Shown here piece after piece: positions 23,869 to 32,005 of a stretch of DNA of 32,194 nt. The DNA lies in NCBI GenBank assembly GCA_002405445.1, contig DHLV01000195.1, forward strand, positions 1-32,194, in the 5' to 3' direction. The first letter of the stretch is position 1, and each line of letters begins with the position of its first letter. The position numbers were made by a program, and so were the translations under genes. Source of the stretch: Flammeovirgaceae bacterium UBA4659 (GTDB taxonomy: Bacteria; Bacteroidota; Bacteroidia; Cytophagales; Cyclobacteriaceae). The notes beneath the pieces are model-generated. The model ran no database searches and had not been told where the DNA came from. It saw only the letters and a program-made list of their open reading frames with translations.

Positions 23869-25086
23869 ATGTGGTTGCTTAAATTATCGTGGAAGAACAT
23901 TTGGCGAAACCGCAACCGTACGCTCATCAATATGGCCGCTGTAGGTTTTGCCGTGCTGCTTTCGGTGGTTACCAACAGCCTGCAAGATGGTGTGTTTGGC
24001 AACCTGGTCAAAAATGTCGTGGGCTTTTACTCAGGGTACATTCAAATTCATAAGCAAGGTTATTGGGACGAACGCATATTAGACAACGCACTGACGCGAT
24101 CTGAAGCGTTTGAAAAAAAAATTTTGGATGTGCCCAACGTTCGTCTTGCCACGCCCCGCCTCGAATCATTTGTGCTGGCATCGTCCAGTGAGCTCACAAA
24201 AGGTGCGCTTGTGGTGGGAGTATTGCCGGAATCCGAAACCGGTGTGACCCGCTTAACCGAGAAGATCACCAGCGGAAAATACCTGGATGCGGTTGATGGT
24301 GAGGTTTTGATTGCGCAAGGGTTATCAGACAGGTTGCAGTTGCAGCTACGGGATACCCTCGTGCTGATCGGGCAGGGCTACCACGGGTCTATGGCAACTG
24401 GAAAATATGCCATCAAAGGTATTTTGAGATTTGGGTCACCTGAACTGAATGATCAAGCCATCTTTATGTCTCTGGCCACTGCACAAGAGCTATTTGCCGC
24501 AGATGGGATGGTGACGTCTTATGTATTGGCGATGGACATGCCGGCTGCAATGAACGATACGGCAGGGGAGTTGCGCCTAGCATTGGGGAGTGATGCGGAA
24601 GTGATGACCTGGGAGGAAATGATGCCCGAAATTCAGCAACACATTCAAACTGACAAAGGGAGCATGCGTATCATCCAGGGTATCCTCTATTTGCTCATCA
24701 GCTTTGGGATACTGGGCACATTGCTCATGATGATGGTGGAACGAAAGTATGAAATGGGAATGCTGGTGGCCATTGGCATGAAAAAGCCGACACTGATGCG
24801 GCTGCTGCTGTGGGAGTCGGTGATGACGGTGGTGATGGGATGTGCATTGGGTTTGGCGGTGAGCGTGGCAGCGGTGGGCTATCTGTATCGTTTCCCCATT
24901 CGGTTCAGTGGCGAGTTTGCGAAAACATACCAGCGGTTTGGTTTTGAGCCGATCTTCCCAGCCTCTATGGAGGCAAACATTTTCCTGACGCAGGGGCTTA
25001 TCGTGCTGGGCGTGGGTCTGTTGTTGTCGGTTTACCCCATGTTAAAGCTCTTGAGATTGAACCCGGTAGCTGCTATGAAACGCTGA
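23869..25086 (+). CDS. ABC transporter permease, FtsX/LolC-E type (first copy)
   Basis: 405 residues. An N-terminal amphipathic start LKLSWKNIWRNRNRTLINMA leads into the first transmembrane helix (about 18-38). A large periplasmic domain (about 40-265) follows, and then three helices at about 265-290, 315-345 and 370-395. The cytoplasmic loop VERKYEMGMLVAIGMKK is the conserved coupling segment that meets the ATPase. This four-helix plan is that of MacB/LolCE mechanotransmission permeases. It begins six bases after the LolA-like gene and is five bases ahead of a second, diverged copy, with which it probably forms a heterodimer like LolC-LolE. Confidence 0.92.
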   Translation: MWLLKLSWKNIWRNRNRTLINMAAVGFAVLLSVVTNSLQDGVFGNLVKNVVGFYSGYIQIHKQGYWDERILDNALTRSEAFEKKILDVPNVRLATPRLESFVLASSSELTKGALVVGVLPESETGVTRLTEKITSGKYLDAVDGEVLIAQGLSDRLQLQLRDTLVLIGQGYHGSMATGKYAIKGILRFGSPELNDQAIFMSLATAQELFAADGMVTSYVLAMDMPAAMNDTAGELRLALGSDAEVMTWEEMMPEIQQHIQTDKGSMRIIQGILYLLISFGILGTLLMMMVERKYEMGMLVAIGMKKPTLMRLLLWESVMTVVMGCALGLAVSVAAVGYLYRFPIRFSGEFAKTYQRFGFEPIFPASMEANIFLTQGLIVLGVGLLLSVYPMLKLLRLNPVAAMKR

Positions 25087-25091
25087 AAGAC

Positions 25092-26303
25092 ATGAAACTC
25101 ACAATGGCCTGGCGCAACGTATGGAGAAACCGAACACGCAGCCTCATCATTATGGCTTCGGTGGCCATCGGGGTCTTTGCAGGTGTTTTTGTGTTGGGCA
25201 TATATGAAGGCATGATCCGCGCGCGCGTTAGAAAAGTAATTGATTGGGAAGTAGGCCACTTGCAAATTCACCGGCCCGGTTTTTCAGAAGATTATGATGC
25301 CGGTGTAACATTGTTTGGCACTGCGGGCATTGAGGCGTTTCTTCAACACCATCCGTCTGTACGCGCATTTTCGATGCGCGCCATTACCCTGGGCATGCTT
25401 GCCAATGCCACCGGCAGCGCAGGGGTCGAAATCATCGGGGTAAGTGTGTCGGATGAAAAATTGACGTCAGGGCTTGACCGGAAAGTAATGGAAGGGCAGG
25501 TGCTCCGCATGGCGCACCCCGGTGACATCATGGTTGGAAAAAAGCTTGCGGATAAGCTCGGGCTCAGGATCGGTGGCAGACTGGTGCTCACGTTTTCTGA
25601 TGCAGAGAAAAACATCACTGCTGGCGCGTTCAAAGTATGTGGGTACCATCGCACCAATAATGATCGTTTGGACGAGCGCGTGGTGTATGTACACCGTGAG
25701 ACGCTGAAGCGCTACCTCGGGGTTGCGGGGTATCATGAAGTGGCAATTTTGCTGCAAGCGGATGAACTGCTAGAAGCAACCGAAAAAGAATTACAACAGC
25801 AATTTCCTCAGGCTGAAGTAAAAACCTGGAAAGAAAATTCTCCCGAAACAGATTTGATGGTGGGAACGGTAAATCAATATTCATATATCATCGTCATCAT
25901 TATCATGATTGCGCTTGCCTTTGGTATTGTCAACACCATGCTCATGTCCGTTTTAGAGCGCACCAGGGAGATTGGAATGCTGAACGCGCTGGGCATGAAC
26001 CATGCACAGGTTTTCAGGCTGGTAGTAATGGAAACGCTGATGCTGACGTGGGTGGGTGTGCCGGTAGGCATGGCAACTTCGTGGCTTATGCTGAATTATT
26101 TTTCCGTTGCCGGGATCGACATATCCTCTATATCGGGTGCGGTGATGTCAGGCTTTGGATTTGAGAGTGTTATCTATCCCACGTTTCCGCACGCACAGGT
26201 GGGCAGTATCGTCACCATCGTTTTGGTCACAGCTTTATTCTCTTCAGTATTCCCCTCGGTAAAGGCGATGAAACTCCAACCAGCCGATGCATTGCGACAA
26301 TGA
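25092..26303 (+). CDS. ABC transporter permease, FtsX/LolC-E type (second copy)
   Basis: 403 residues with the same design as its upstream neighbour: MKLTMAWRNVWRNRTRSLII start, first helix at about 18-38, periplasmic domain, and three C-terminal helices (about 262-288, 310-340, 373-395). The coupling loop is LERTREIGMLNALGMNH. The periplasmic domains of the two copies differ strongly, which supports a heterodimer in which one subunit contacts the LolA-like carrier. Its TGA overlaps the ATG of the ATPase gene by four bases. Confidence 0.92.
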   Translation: MKLTMAWRNVWRNRTRSLIIMASVAIGVFAGVFVLGIYEGMIRARVRKVIDWEVGHLQIHRPGFSEDYDAGVTLFGTAGIEAFLQHHPSVRAFSMRAITLGMLANATGSAGVEIIGVSVSDEKLTSGLDRKVMEGQVLRMAHPGDIMVGKKLADKLGLRIGGRLVLTFSDAEKNITAGAFKVCGYHRTNNDRLDERVVYVHRETLKRYLGVAGYHEVAILLQADELLEATEKELQQQFPQAEVKTWKENSPETDLMVGTVNQYSYIIVIIIMIALAFGIVNTMLMSVLERTREIGMLNALGMNHAQVFRLVVMETLMLTWVGVPVGMATSWLMLNYFSVAGIDISSISGAVMSGFGFESVIYPTFPHAQVGSIVTIVLVTALFSSVFPSVKAMKLQPADALRQ

Positions 26304-27040
26304 TTGAAAACCAATGTTTTAACGATATGAAAACGGTTATTGATGCACACGAGATCAGTAAGACATTCAACCCCGAAACCATTCCCGTAGTGGCTGTCAA
26401 TAAGGTACACCTTCATCTTGAACAAGGGGAATTTACTGCGTTGGTAGGGCCCTCGGGTTCAGGAAAGACAACTTTGTTAAATCTGTTGGGCGGACTTGAT
26501 CGCCCGGACAGCGGCAGTATACTGATTGACGGTGTTGATATTACCGGGCTCTCTTCGCGCAAGCTCATCGACTTTCGCTTGAACAACATCGGGTTTGTGT
26601 TTCAGTCGTTTAACCTCATTCCCGTGCTCACCGCAAGAGAGAATGTTGAATTGATCATGCAGTTGCAGCATCAAAGAAAAACAGACATTGACAAACGGGT
26701 AAAAGAACTCTTTGGAGAAATTGGTCTAACAGATAAGTTGGATGCGCGACCCGCACAACTGTCAGGAGGCCAGCAACAACGCGTGGCGGTAGCACGCGCG
26801 CTCGCTTCCAAGCCGAAATTTGTGTTGGCTGATGAGCCTACGGCAAATCTTGATTCAAAATCAGCATCTAACCTGCTTGATATTATGGACGCGCTGAACA
26901 AGGCTGAGGAAACCACATTCGTGTTTTCTACACACGACCCGCGTGTGATAGAACGGGCCCGCAGGGTAATTACTTTGGTAGACGGTGAGATACATGCTGA
27001 CACGGCACAGGTTGCAGTGGACAGTGCAACAAGGCGATAA
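26300..27040 (+). CDS. ABC transporter ATP-binding protein, LolD type
   Basis: 246 residues from ATG 26300; an ATG nine codons on (26327) is an alternative. Walker A is GPSGSGKTTLLN, the Q-loop is IGFVFQSFNLIPVL, the signature is LSGGQQQRVAVARALA, Walker B is FVLADEPTANLD and the switch His is in FVFSTHDPRV. Its coupling to the two upstream permeases by overlapping stop/start makes it their motor. The short C-terminal tail after VDGEIH is unremarkable. Confidence 0.93.
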   Translation: MIENQCFNDMKTVIDAHEISKTFNPETIPVVAVNKVHLHLEQGEFTALVGPSGSGKTTLLNLLGGLDRPDSGSILIDGVDITGLSSRKLIDFRLNNIGFVFQSFNLIPVLTARENVELIMQLQHQRKTDIDKRVKELFGEIGLTDKLDARPAQLSGGQQQRVAVARALASKPKFVLADEPTANLDSKSASNLLDIMDALNKAEETTFVFSTHDPRVIERARRVITLVDGEIHADTAQVAVDSATRR

Positions 27041-27051
27041 AAAATGATTTG

Positions 27052-28200
27052 ATGCTTAAAACGATTGTTGTTGCAAGCGTAACCTGTATGATTTTCAGCG
27101 CTAGCGTTGCACAGCATGGCGATACAGTGCGCGCTTCGCGCAAGTGGGAAGTACACGGCTATCTGAAAGACCTTCAAACGCTTACGTTCAATCGTGATTT
27201 TTCGCAATTGCTAACCGGTAATTTCATTCACAATCGACTCAACGTGAAGTGGCAACCGAGACCCAACTGGTCTGCCGGGGCAGAGGTGCGAACCAGGTTT
27301 TTTTGGGGTGAAGAGGTGAAAGCGAACAGCGACTTTGAGAAGCAGATCAGAAATGCCGATGAAGCCCTGCACATGACACTCGTGTGGCAGCCCAACGCCA
27401 GCATGCTATTGCAGTCTTACTTGGACCGCGCCTGGGTAGAGTACCAAAAGAACGCATGGAGTGTGCGAGGCGGCAGGCAGCGCATCAATTGGGGCCTTAC
27501 CACACTGTGGAACGCAAACGACATTTTCAATACATATAATTTCCTCGACTTCGACTATGAGGAAAGGCCCGGACGAGACGGTCTGAAGATTGGCTACGCA
27601 TGGCATGGCATGAGCAACATACAAGTAGCAGCAGTTGCCGGTGACCGGCCCGAACGGTGGGTAGGAGCGATCAAGTACTTCGCCAACTATCGCCAATATG
27701 ATTGGCAATTCATCGCAGGCTTGTTTGAGCAACGGGGCACCATTGGCATGGGATGGTCAGGCAGCGTAGGCAAAACCGGGCTGAAAGGCGAGATGCAGTA
27801 TTTTTTTGCACGACAAATGAATTTGTCAATCGAAGCGGACTATGTTTTTCAAAACGGGTGGTACCTCAACGGTGCATTTCTTTACAACAGCACCGGCATT
27901 AGCAAAGCTTTGAGTAATTGGAGTATTTCCTCATTTCAGCTATCACCCCGTAACCTGATGCCGACACAATGGAACGTAGCTGCGACCGTTTCGAAAGAGT
28001 TCAGCCCCATCTTTTCAGCCACCATCAGTTGTTTGTATGCGCCCGGCACCAACCTGATGATTGTTTTGCCCGGATTGCGCTACAACATGGCCACCAACAT
28101 TGACGTGGATCTAGTATGGCAGTCATTCCTTGCTGAGGAATCAGGGTCATTTCAGTCCGTCATTCACCGGGCTTTCATCCGGGCAAAGTGGAGTTTTTGA
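27052..28200 (+). CDS. Outer-membrane beta-barrel protein linked to the Lol-like exporter
   Basis: 382 residues from ATG 27052 (MLKTIVVASVTCMI, signal peptide to SVAQ); the TTG just upstream is not needed. The mature protein is a run of amphipathic strands with aromatic girdles, for example FIHNRLNVKWQPRPNWSAGA, RAWVEYQKNAWSVRGGRQRI and NMATNIDVDLVWQSF. It ends AFIRAKWSF, and the C-terminal Phe is typical of barrels inserted by BamA. The motif GGRQRINWG with DIFNTYN resembles porin-like proteins of the DUF1302 kind (resemblance by eye). As last gene of the operon it could be the exit, the acceptor or a cargo of the exporter. Confidence 0.8.
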   Translation: MLKTIVVASVTCMIFSASVAQHGDTVRASRKWEVHGYLKDLQTLTFNRDFSQLLTGNFIHNRLNVKWQPRPNWSAGAEVRTRFFWGEEVKANSDFEKQIRNADEALHMTLVWQPNASMLLQSYLDRAWVEYQKNAWSVRGGRQRINWGLTTLWNANDIFNTYNFLDFDYEERPGRDGLKIGYAWHGMSNIQVAAVAGDRPERWVGAIKYFANYRQYDWQFIAGLFEQRGTIGMGWSGSVGKTGLKGEMQYFFARQMNLSIEADYVFQNGWYLNGAFLYNSTGISKALSNWSISSFQLSPRNLMPTQWNVAATVSKEFSPIFSATISCLYAPGTNLMIVLPGLRYNMATNIDVDLVWQSFLAEESGSFQSVIHRAFIRAKWSF

Positions 28201-28228
28201 GAGTGATGATGGCAGTTTGCGCTGGAAC

Positions 28229-28240
28229 CGATTTTTGTCA
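28229..28240. promoter_or_regulatory. Near-match CRP/FNR-type site
   Basis: CGATTTTTGTCA (followed by TCG) differs from TGA-N6-TCA at one base. It lies 36 bp upstream of the small proline-rich gene. A half-site TGAT stands exactly 22 bp upstream (28207). Confidence 0.3.
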
Positions 28241-28275
28241 TCGCCATGCCACGTCATTGATGGTTATTTTGTGGC

Positions 28276-28473
28276 ATGAACGATCAACCCAAAAAGCCTG
28301 AAATTCCGTCTCCGCCAGATAGCCCGGAGATTAAGCCCGAGAAAGGGCCCACGTATGTGCCACCCGCTCGCAACCCGGAGATTGAAACGCCAAAAGAACC
28401 GGACGAGCCGAAAACGCCCCGCGAAATTCCTACCTTGCCTGACAGCAAAAATGAAGTTAGTTGGATGTGGTAG
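28276..28473 (+). CDS. Small proline/glutamate-rich protein (65 aa), unknown
   Basis: A 65-residue protein of very low complexity: repeated Pro-Glu/Lys segments (KPEIPSPPDSPEIKPEKGP, NPEIETPKEPDEP) ending SWMW. It has no signal peptide and no fold is expected. Such short acidic proline-rich proteins are seen in Bacteroidota genomes, often beside stress genes, but I know of no function. Its reading frame keeps Pro and Glu codons consistently, which supports a real gene. It lies 75 bp after the barrel gene, with a near-match operator between. Confidence 0.6.
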   Translation: MNDQPKKPEIPSPPDSPEIKPEKGPTYVPPARNPEIETPKEPDEPKTPREIPTLPDSKNEVSWMW

Positions 28474-28687
28474 TTTTCGTGTTTGAGTTGCTGGGCAGCG
28501 GTAGTACGTATTTTTCGAAGCAACGGCAAAACATAAGAGTAACTTTTGTAACAGGTAAAAGTGCAGACCTGCTTACATGGTGATGCATTGCCAAAAGGGG
28601 CGTTTTACACCAGCAGGAATTTTCAACTCATTGGGCAAACCGGTGAAGAAGCTGTTTCAATCAACGGGATAAATGAGCCTTTACCGC

Positions 28688-29332
28688 TCAGTTGTTCTTC
28701 TTGGAGGCTTTTACCACCACAAAACAGCCTTCGCCATGCCCGTTTTTTGGAAACTGGACAGCATAGGTTTCCGATGGATTTCCAAAAAGCGTTTGGCGGA
28801 ACTCGAAATGACGGAATCCGACAGCGTAAAGCTCTTCTACTACCTTGTTTACAGTGTAGAATTTTGCGTGGCTGTAAAATATGCTGCCATCCTTTCCCGC
28901 TTCGTATATTTTTCCGGATTTACTTGCGTTGTCAATAAAACCAACCAGCAGACTGCCGTTCCTTTTCAAAACCCGGAAAGCCTCTTTGAATGCCAAGTGC
29001 AAATCGTTAAAATAAGCAATGGAAAATATCATCAGTACAAAATCAAATTTCATGTCGCCATAGGGTAAATTTTCAGCCACCGCGTCAATCGCATCAATAC
29101 CTCGAGCCAATGCTAACGATCGCATTTTAGCAGCCGGCTCGACCCCCTCTTTGAGCTTGAGCGCCTGAGCATATCTTCCGGTACCCAATCCGACTTCAAT
29201 CCCTCTCAATGTGTCACCTTCGGGTATTAACTCACGAACCGCTTCTATTTCAGATAAAAATACTGAAGAGTGTTTATCAAACCATTGCTCATAATCTACT
29301 AGGTGTGAATCGAAGATTTCTTTTGTGTTCAT
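28688..29332 (-). CDS. Class I SAM-dependent methyltransferase
   Basis: 214 residues from ATG 29332 (MNTKEIFDSHLVDYEQWF); the longer frame to 29371 adds 13 residues that overlap a candidate operator. Motif I is GIEVGLGTGRYA, the acidic residue of motif II is likely in GVEPAAKMRSLA, motif IV is FDFVLMIFSIAYF and the post-motif segment is EAFRVLKRNGSLLVGFID. This is the Methyltransf_11/UbiE-like layout of small-molecule methyltransferases; the substrate is not readable. It is a single-gene unit reading towards the proline-rich gene. Confidence 0.87.
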   Translation of the reverse strand: MNTKEIFDSHLVDYEQWFDKHSSVFLSEIEAVRELIPEGDTLRGIEVGLGTGRYAQALKLKEGVEPAAKMRSLALARGIDAIDAVAENLPYGDMKFDFVLMIFSIAYFNDLHLAFKEAFRVLKRNGSLLVGFIDNASKSGKIYEAGKDGSIFYSHAKFYTVNKVVEELYAVGFRHFEFRQTLFGNPSETYAVQFPKNGHGEGCFVVVKASKKNN

Positions 29333-29358
29333 CTTATCAATTTTTTGAGTACGTAAAC

Positions 29359-29370
29359 TGATTTCAATCA
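29359..29370. promoter_or_regulatory. CRP/FNR-type dyad TGA-N6-TCA near the methyltransferase start
   Basis: TGATTTCAATCA is followed by TCC, as in site 1 at 18045. It lies 27 bp upstream of the methyltransferase ATG. That is closer than at the other genes, so if it is real it may repress rather than activate. Confidence 0.35.
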
Positions 29371-29517
29371 TCCTTCCCGGGATTTTTCAGCGCTTTTTCC
29401 CGGCCTGCCGCGCTGCGCTGTTTGCCAAAACTCACTTTGGATATGCACTTCATAATCTACCTTCCTTACCGGCCTGATACTTGAAAATGCCCCTGAAATG
29501 TATTTTTGATTTCCCCT

Positions 29518-30198
29518 CTACCATTTCACCAATGTTTCCAAAATTCGTTTTACCGGAGCTTTTGCTCTCTGTGCAACCAGGTGCTTTGCAAACCAATTAG
29601 AGGCCAAGGTAGCTACGCGTTCCAGCGCGCCCGCCTCTTCAAAGAGGTGTGTGGCCCCTGCGATGGTGACAAGTTGTTTCTCTGAGCCAAGGAGGTCAAA
29701 GGCTCTTTGATTCAGTTCAAGCACTTGCTCGTCATTTGCACCCACTATCAATAATGTGGGTGCTTCAACTTCAGATAGATTGCACAACGCCATATCGGGC
29801 CTGCCGCCCCGAGATACTATCGCTTCAATGGTTTCGCTCATTTCAGCCGCTACGGTAAGGGCAGAGGCGGCACCCGTACTTGCACCAAAGAATCCGATTG
29901 GCAGGTGCTTTTCACCGAGGTGATCCAAAACCCAACGGGTGACAGCATTCAAGCGATCTGCCAGCAGGCGGATGTTGAAGCGGTTCATGTACACAGCGTC
30001 CTCAGCCTCCGTCAGCAGGTCAATGAGGAGTGTTGCAATCCTATTTTTGTTGAGGTGCTCTGCAACAAAATTGTTTCGCGGACTGAATCTGCTGCTGCCA
30101 CTCCCATGTGAAAAGATGACTAAGGCACGCGCACCAGACGGAACCGTCAGACTTCCTTCCAGCACATGCTTGTTAACTTGTATTTTTACCGTTGCCAT
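29518..30198 (-). CDS. Alpha/beta hydrolase, dienelactone-hydrolase-like
   Basis: 226 residues, cytoplasmic. The nucleophile elbow is GFFGASTGA with Ser107. Asp156 (IVGANDEQV) and His184 (AGATHLFEE) complete the triad, and the oxyanion region is FSHGSGSSRFSP. This subgroup often occurs next to, or fused with, phosphoribosyltransferase domains in stress and hypoxia gene sets of other bacteria; no such domain is present here. Natural substrate unknown. It is the last gene of the leftward unit that starts near 31708, 12 bases after the DUF892 gene. Confidence 0.88.
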   Translation of the reverse strand: MATVKIQVNKHVLEGSLTVPSGARALVIFSHGSGSSRFSPRNNFVAEHLNKNRIATLLIDLLTEAEDAVYMNRFNIRLLADRLNAVTRWVLDHLGEKHLPIGFFGASTGAASALTVAAEMSETIEAIVSRGGRPDMALCNLSEVEAPTLLIVGANDEQVLELNQRAFDLLGSEKQLVTIAGATHLFEEAGALERVATLASNWFAKHLVAQRAKAPVKRILETLVKW

Positions 30199-30210
30199 TT
30201 CAAAAAAAAA

Positions 30211-30720
30211 TTAAATCTCTATTACATTTCGCCAGGGTTTCAGGTTCACTTCGCAGCTAATCAGCCTGCTTAACTGCTCACCTGTTTCTTTTTCCCAAAG
30301 TAGTATCTCGCTCAGTAGTTGCTGTGGAGTTTCAAGTGATAACTCCTCTGCAAGTGTGATGGCCGTGGTATATTCTGATGTTTTGTAATGATTGATGGTG
30401 TGCATACATGCGCTGAGCAATACATCGCGCATTCGCCCGGAGCCCGCAATCTCAAGCATTTGTTGTGTTTTACTGAGTAAACTGTTGATGATGATATTAC
30501 GCTTACCCAACGGCTCAGTCATCAGGTAGTTGAAAACCCGTTCGATCTTCAGTCGCTTGTCGTGGCAGCTTTGCAGATACCTTTGCATTGCTTCCTTCAG
30601 CTGAGGTGATGATACTTTTTCCATGCATTGTGGAATAGCCGTTTGTAACTTCTTTTCTGCTTCATAAAGATCGCTTAACAGAATGCCCAATGCATCTTCC
30701 AGCCGTGTGATTTTTTCCAT
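30211..30720 (-). CDS. DUF892 (YciE/YciF-like) ferritin-fold protein
   Basis: 169 residues, all helical. ALGILLSDLYEAEKKLQTAI is the typical first helix, with Glu at the diiron position, and CHDKRLKIERVFNYL follows. The last helix pair has HTINHYKTSEYTTAITLAEE and ILLWEKETGEQLSRL. DUF892 proteins adopt a four-helix ferritin-like bundle and are induced by stress in many bacteria. Whether this one binds metal is unclear, as several expected ligands are not obvious. It lies between DUF2267 and the hydrolase in the same operon. Confidence 0.85.
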   Translation of the reverse strand: MEKITRLEDALGILLSDLYEAEKKLQTAIPQCMEKVSSPQLKEAMQRYLQSCHDKRLKIERVFNYLMTEPLGKRNIIINSLLSKTQQMLEIAGSGRMRDVLLSACMHTINHYKTSEYTTAITLAEELSLETPQQLLSEILLWEKETGEQLSRLISCEVNLKPWRNVIEI

Positions 30721-30740
30721 CGTGCTCAGTATTTGTTAGT

Positions 30741-31190
30741 TTATATTTGGTTATCCACCCATGTTAAGAAATAGCTCTTCATGTCCTTCGGAAGAATGGC
30801 TACCATGTGTCGCAGTTCACCCTGCGAAACATATTCGGCAAGTGTTTTGATAACTGCTTCGGTGGCGTCCATTGCATCCTCTATTCCGGAAAAATCACGC
30901 AGCGCAGATGTGCCGTCTTCGGCTATCACAACTTGCACAAATTCATCCATCGTCTTCACCTTTGGATACCTCTTTTGGGGTATCCAGCCGTCTACGTACA
31001 AACCTTTGATTACCAACGGCAATTGGGCCATCAGTTGCGCTGACTCTTCGATTGTCAAACGGTTGCGCATAGCGCGAAAAACACATCTAACCACTCTGCC
31101 AGCGCGGTCTTTGTTGGCGGGGTCATTTAAACGCCACGCAACACTGTTCAGGAATTCATTTCCCTTGGTGGCATGCTTTTCAAAGTTCAT
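30741..31190 (-). CDS. DUF2267 protein
   Basis: 149 residues, helical and soluble. The segment NKDRAGRVVRCVFRAMRNRL, ESAQLMAQLPLVIKGLYVDGW, then FVQVVIAEDG is the DUF2267 pattern, in which 'A..Al...L..gLt..Ea..L.aqLP..lr' is followed by 'f...V'. Biochemical role unknown; these proteins occur with stress and stasis genes. Its ATG overlaps the stop of the hibernation-factor gene by four bases. Confidence 0.85.
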   Translation of the reverse strand: MNFEKHATKGNEFLNSVAWRLNDPANKDRAGRVVRCVFRAMRNRLTIEESAQLMAQLPLVIKGLYVDGWIPQKRYPKVKTMDEFVQVVIAEDGTSALRDFSGIEDAMDATEAVIKTLAEYVSQGELRHMVAILPKDMKSYFLTWVDNQI

Positions 31191-31567
31191 CGCATTTCGT
31201 CTTTAGCGTTTGAATCATCTTCTGAATCCCAATCAGTTGAAGCCATGATCACATCTTTTGCCTGCGCAGGCACCTGATTGATTTTCGCTTTCCTCTTTTT
31301 TATTTCTTTGGTGAGGTCTGCAACGATCTTATCAATGACTGAACGCCAGCTTTCGCCCTGTTCCCTGGCAAACAAGTCGTTGCCGGGCACTGCCAACTTT
31401 ACTTCTGCAATAAAGTTCTCCTGCCTATTGCTCTTTGCCTTCTTTAAAATGATGTGGCATTGCTCAATCCGGTCGTATTGTTTTTCAAGCCTTGCCAGTT
31501 TGTTCAATACCATTTCCCGTGTTTTTTCCGCGATATTAATGTGCGGTGTTTGAAGGTTGATTTGCAT
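31187..31567 (-). CDS. Ribosome hibernation factor, HPF/RaiA family
   Basis: 126 residues. The S30AE domain (about 1-95) begins MQINLQTPHINIAEKTREMV and continues LARLEKQYDRIEQCHIIL, EVKLAVPGNDLFAREQGESW and VDKIVADLTKEIKKRKAKIN, the normal beta-alpha-beta-beta-beta-alpha order. The remaining residues are a short acidic tail, so it is the short form without the dimerising C-terminal domain. It binds the 30S decoding site and halts translation in starvation or low energy. It is the first long gene of a five-gene stasis operon. Confidence 0.9.
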   Translation of the reverse strand: MQINLQTPHINIAEKTREMVLNKLARLEKQYDRIEQCHIILKKAKSNRQENFIAEVKLAVPGNDLFAREQGESWRSVIDKIVADLTKEIKKRKAKINQVPAQAKDVIMASTDWDSEDDSNAKDEMR

Positions 31568-31576
31568 ATCGTTAGC

Positions 31577-31708
31577 TCATTTGTTTTGTTGATTGATGCT
31601 CTGCTCCGGGTTTTTACGCGATGTTACATATCCATGATTGCTGCAAGCCGAGTCCCCATCTGATTTGATGTAATTGCCGTCTTTCATCTGTGTCTTATTG
31701 TTCGACAT
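31577..31708 (-). CDS. Small protein (43 aa) ahead of the hibernation factor, unknown
   Basis: I start it at ATG 31708 (MSNNKTQMKDG); an ATG at 31762 would add 18 hydrophobic, non-matching residues. The protein is polar, with KSDGDSACSNHGYVTSRK at its centre. The C-S-x-H-G element is also found in small DUF3761-like proteins, but that match is too short to assign a family. It stops nine bases before the hibernation-factor ATG, so it would be the first gene of that operon. Coding status is plausible, not proven. Confidence 0.5.
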   Translation of the reverse strand: MSNNKTQMKDGNYIKSDGDSACSNHGYVTSRKNPEQSINQQNK

Positions 31709-31880
31709 TGTGGTACAAATCAATCGTATTTGTGCAGCTATAAAAATGATTTGCATCTGCATTCATGATGATATTTGTTTTATTGTAGTTCGGGGCGCTG
31801 TGCGATCATTGCTTTCGAAAAAAAACAGCAACTGCTTTAGAAATTGCCCTTTCTAAGGTGATGTATGACCGAAGGTTTCA

Positions 31881-31892
31881 TGATATAGATCA
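31881..31892. promoter_or_regulatory. CRP/FNR-type dyad TGA-N6-TCA upstream of the stasis operon
   Basis: TGATATAGATCA lies inside the longer symmetric ATGAT-N4-ATCAT. A CATTTTTG box begins 29.5 bp to the right (31916-31923), the same distance as at the other sites, pointing to the gene at 32006. Confidence 0.5.
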
Positions 31893-31938
31893 TCGCTTCC
31901 GTATTGATTGGTCGGCATTTTTGTGTTCGGTTATACGG

Positions 31939-31950
31939 TGATCAACATCA
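31939..31950. promoter_or_regulatory. Second dyad TGA-N6-TCA in the same gap
   Basis: TGATCAACATCA lies 58 bp from the preceding dyad and 56 bp before the ATG at 32006. If the box at 31916-31923 is used, it would lie just downstream of the start point. Confidence 0.4.
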
Positions 31951-32005
31951 ACATGCAATTGCCAAACCGAAAGGATAGTAGATGGTTTCTGAACATTGAA
32001 CATGT

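Noticed and set aside
29370..29517. Terminator between the alpha/beta hydrolase and methyltransferase genes
   Set aside because: CCGGGA/TCCCGG can pair (about 29376-29402), but the loop is long, the stem only six pairs and no T run follows on the coding strand of the hydrolase.
31577..31762. Longer version of the small gene before the hibernation factor
   Set aside because: The upstream ATG adds a hydrophobic stretch unlike the rest; ATG 31708 gives a more coherent protein.
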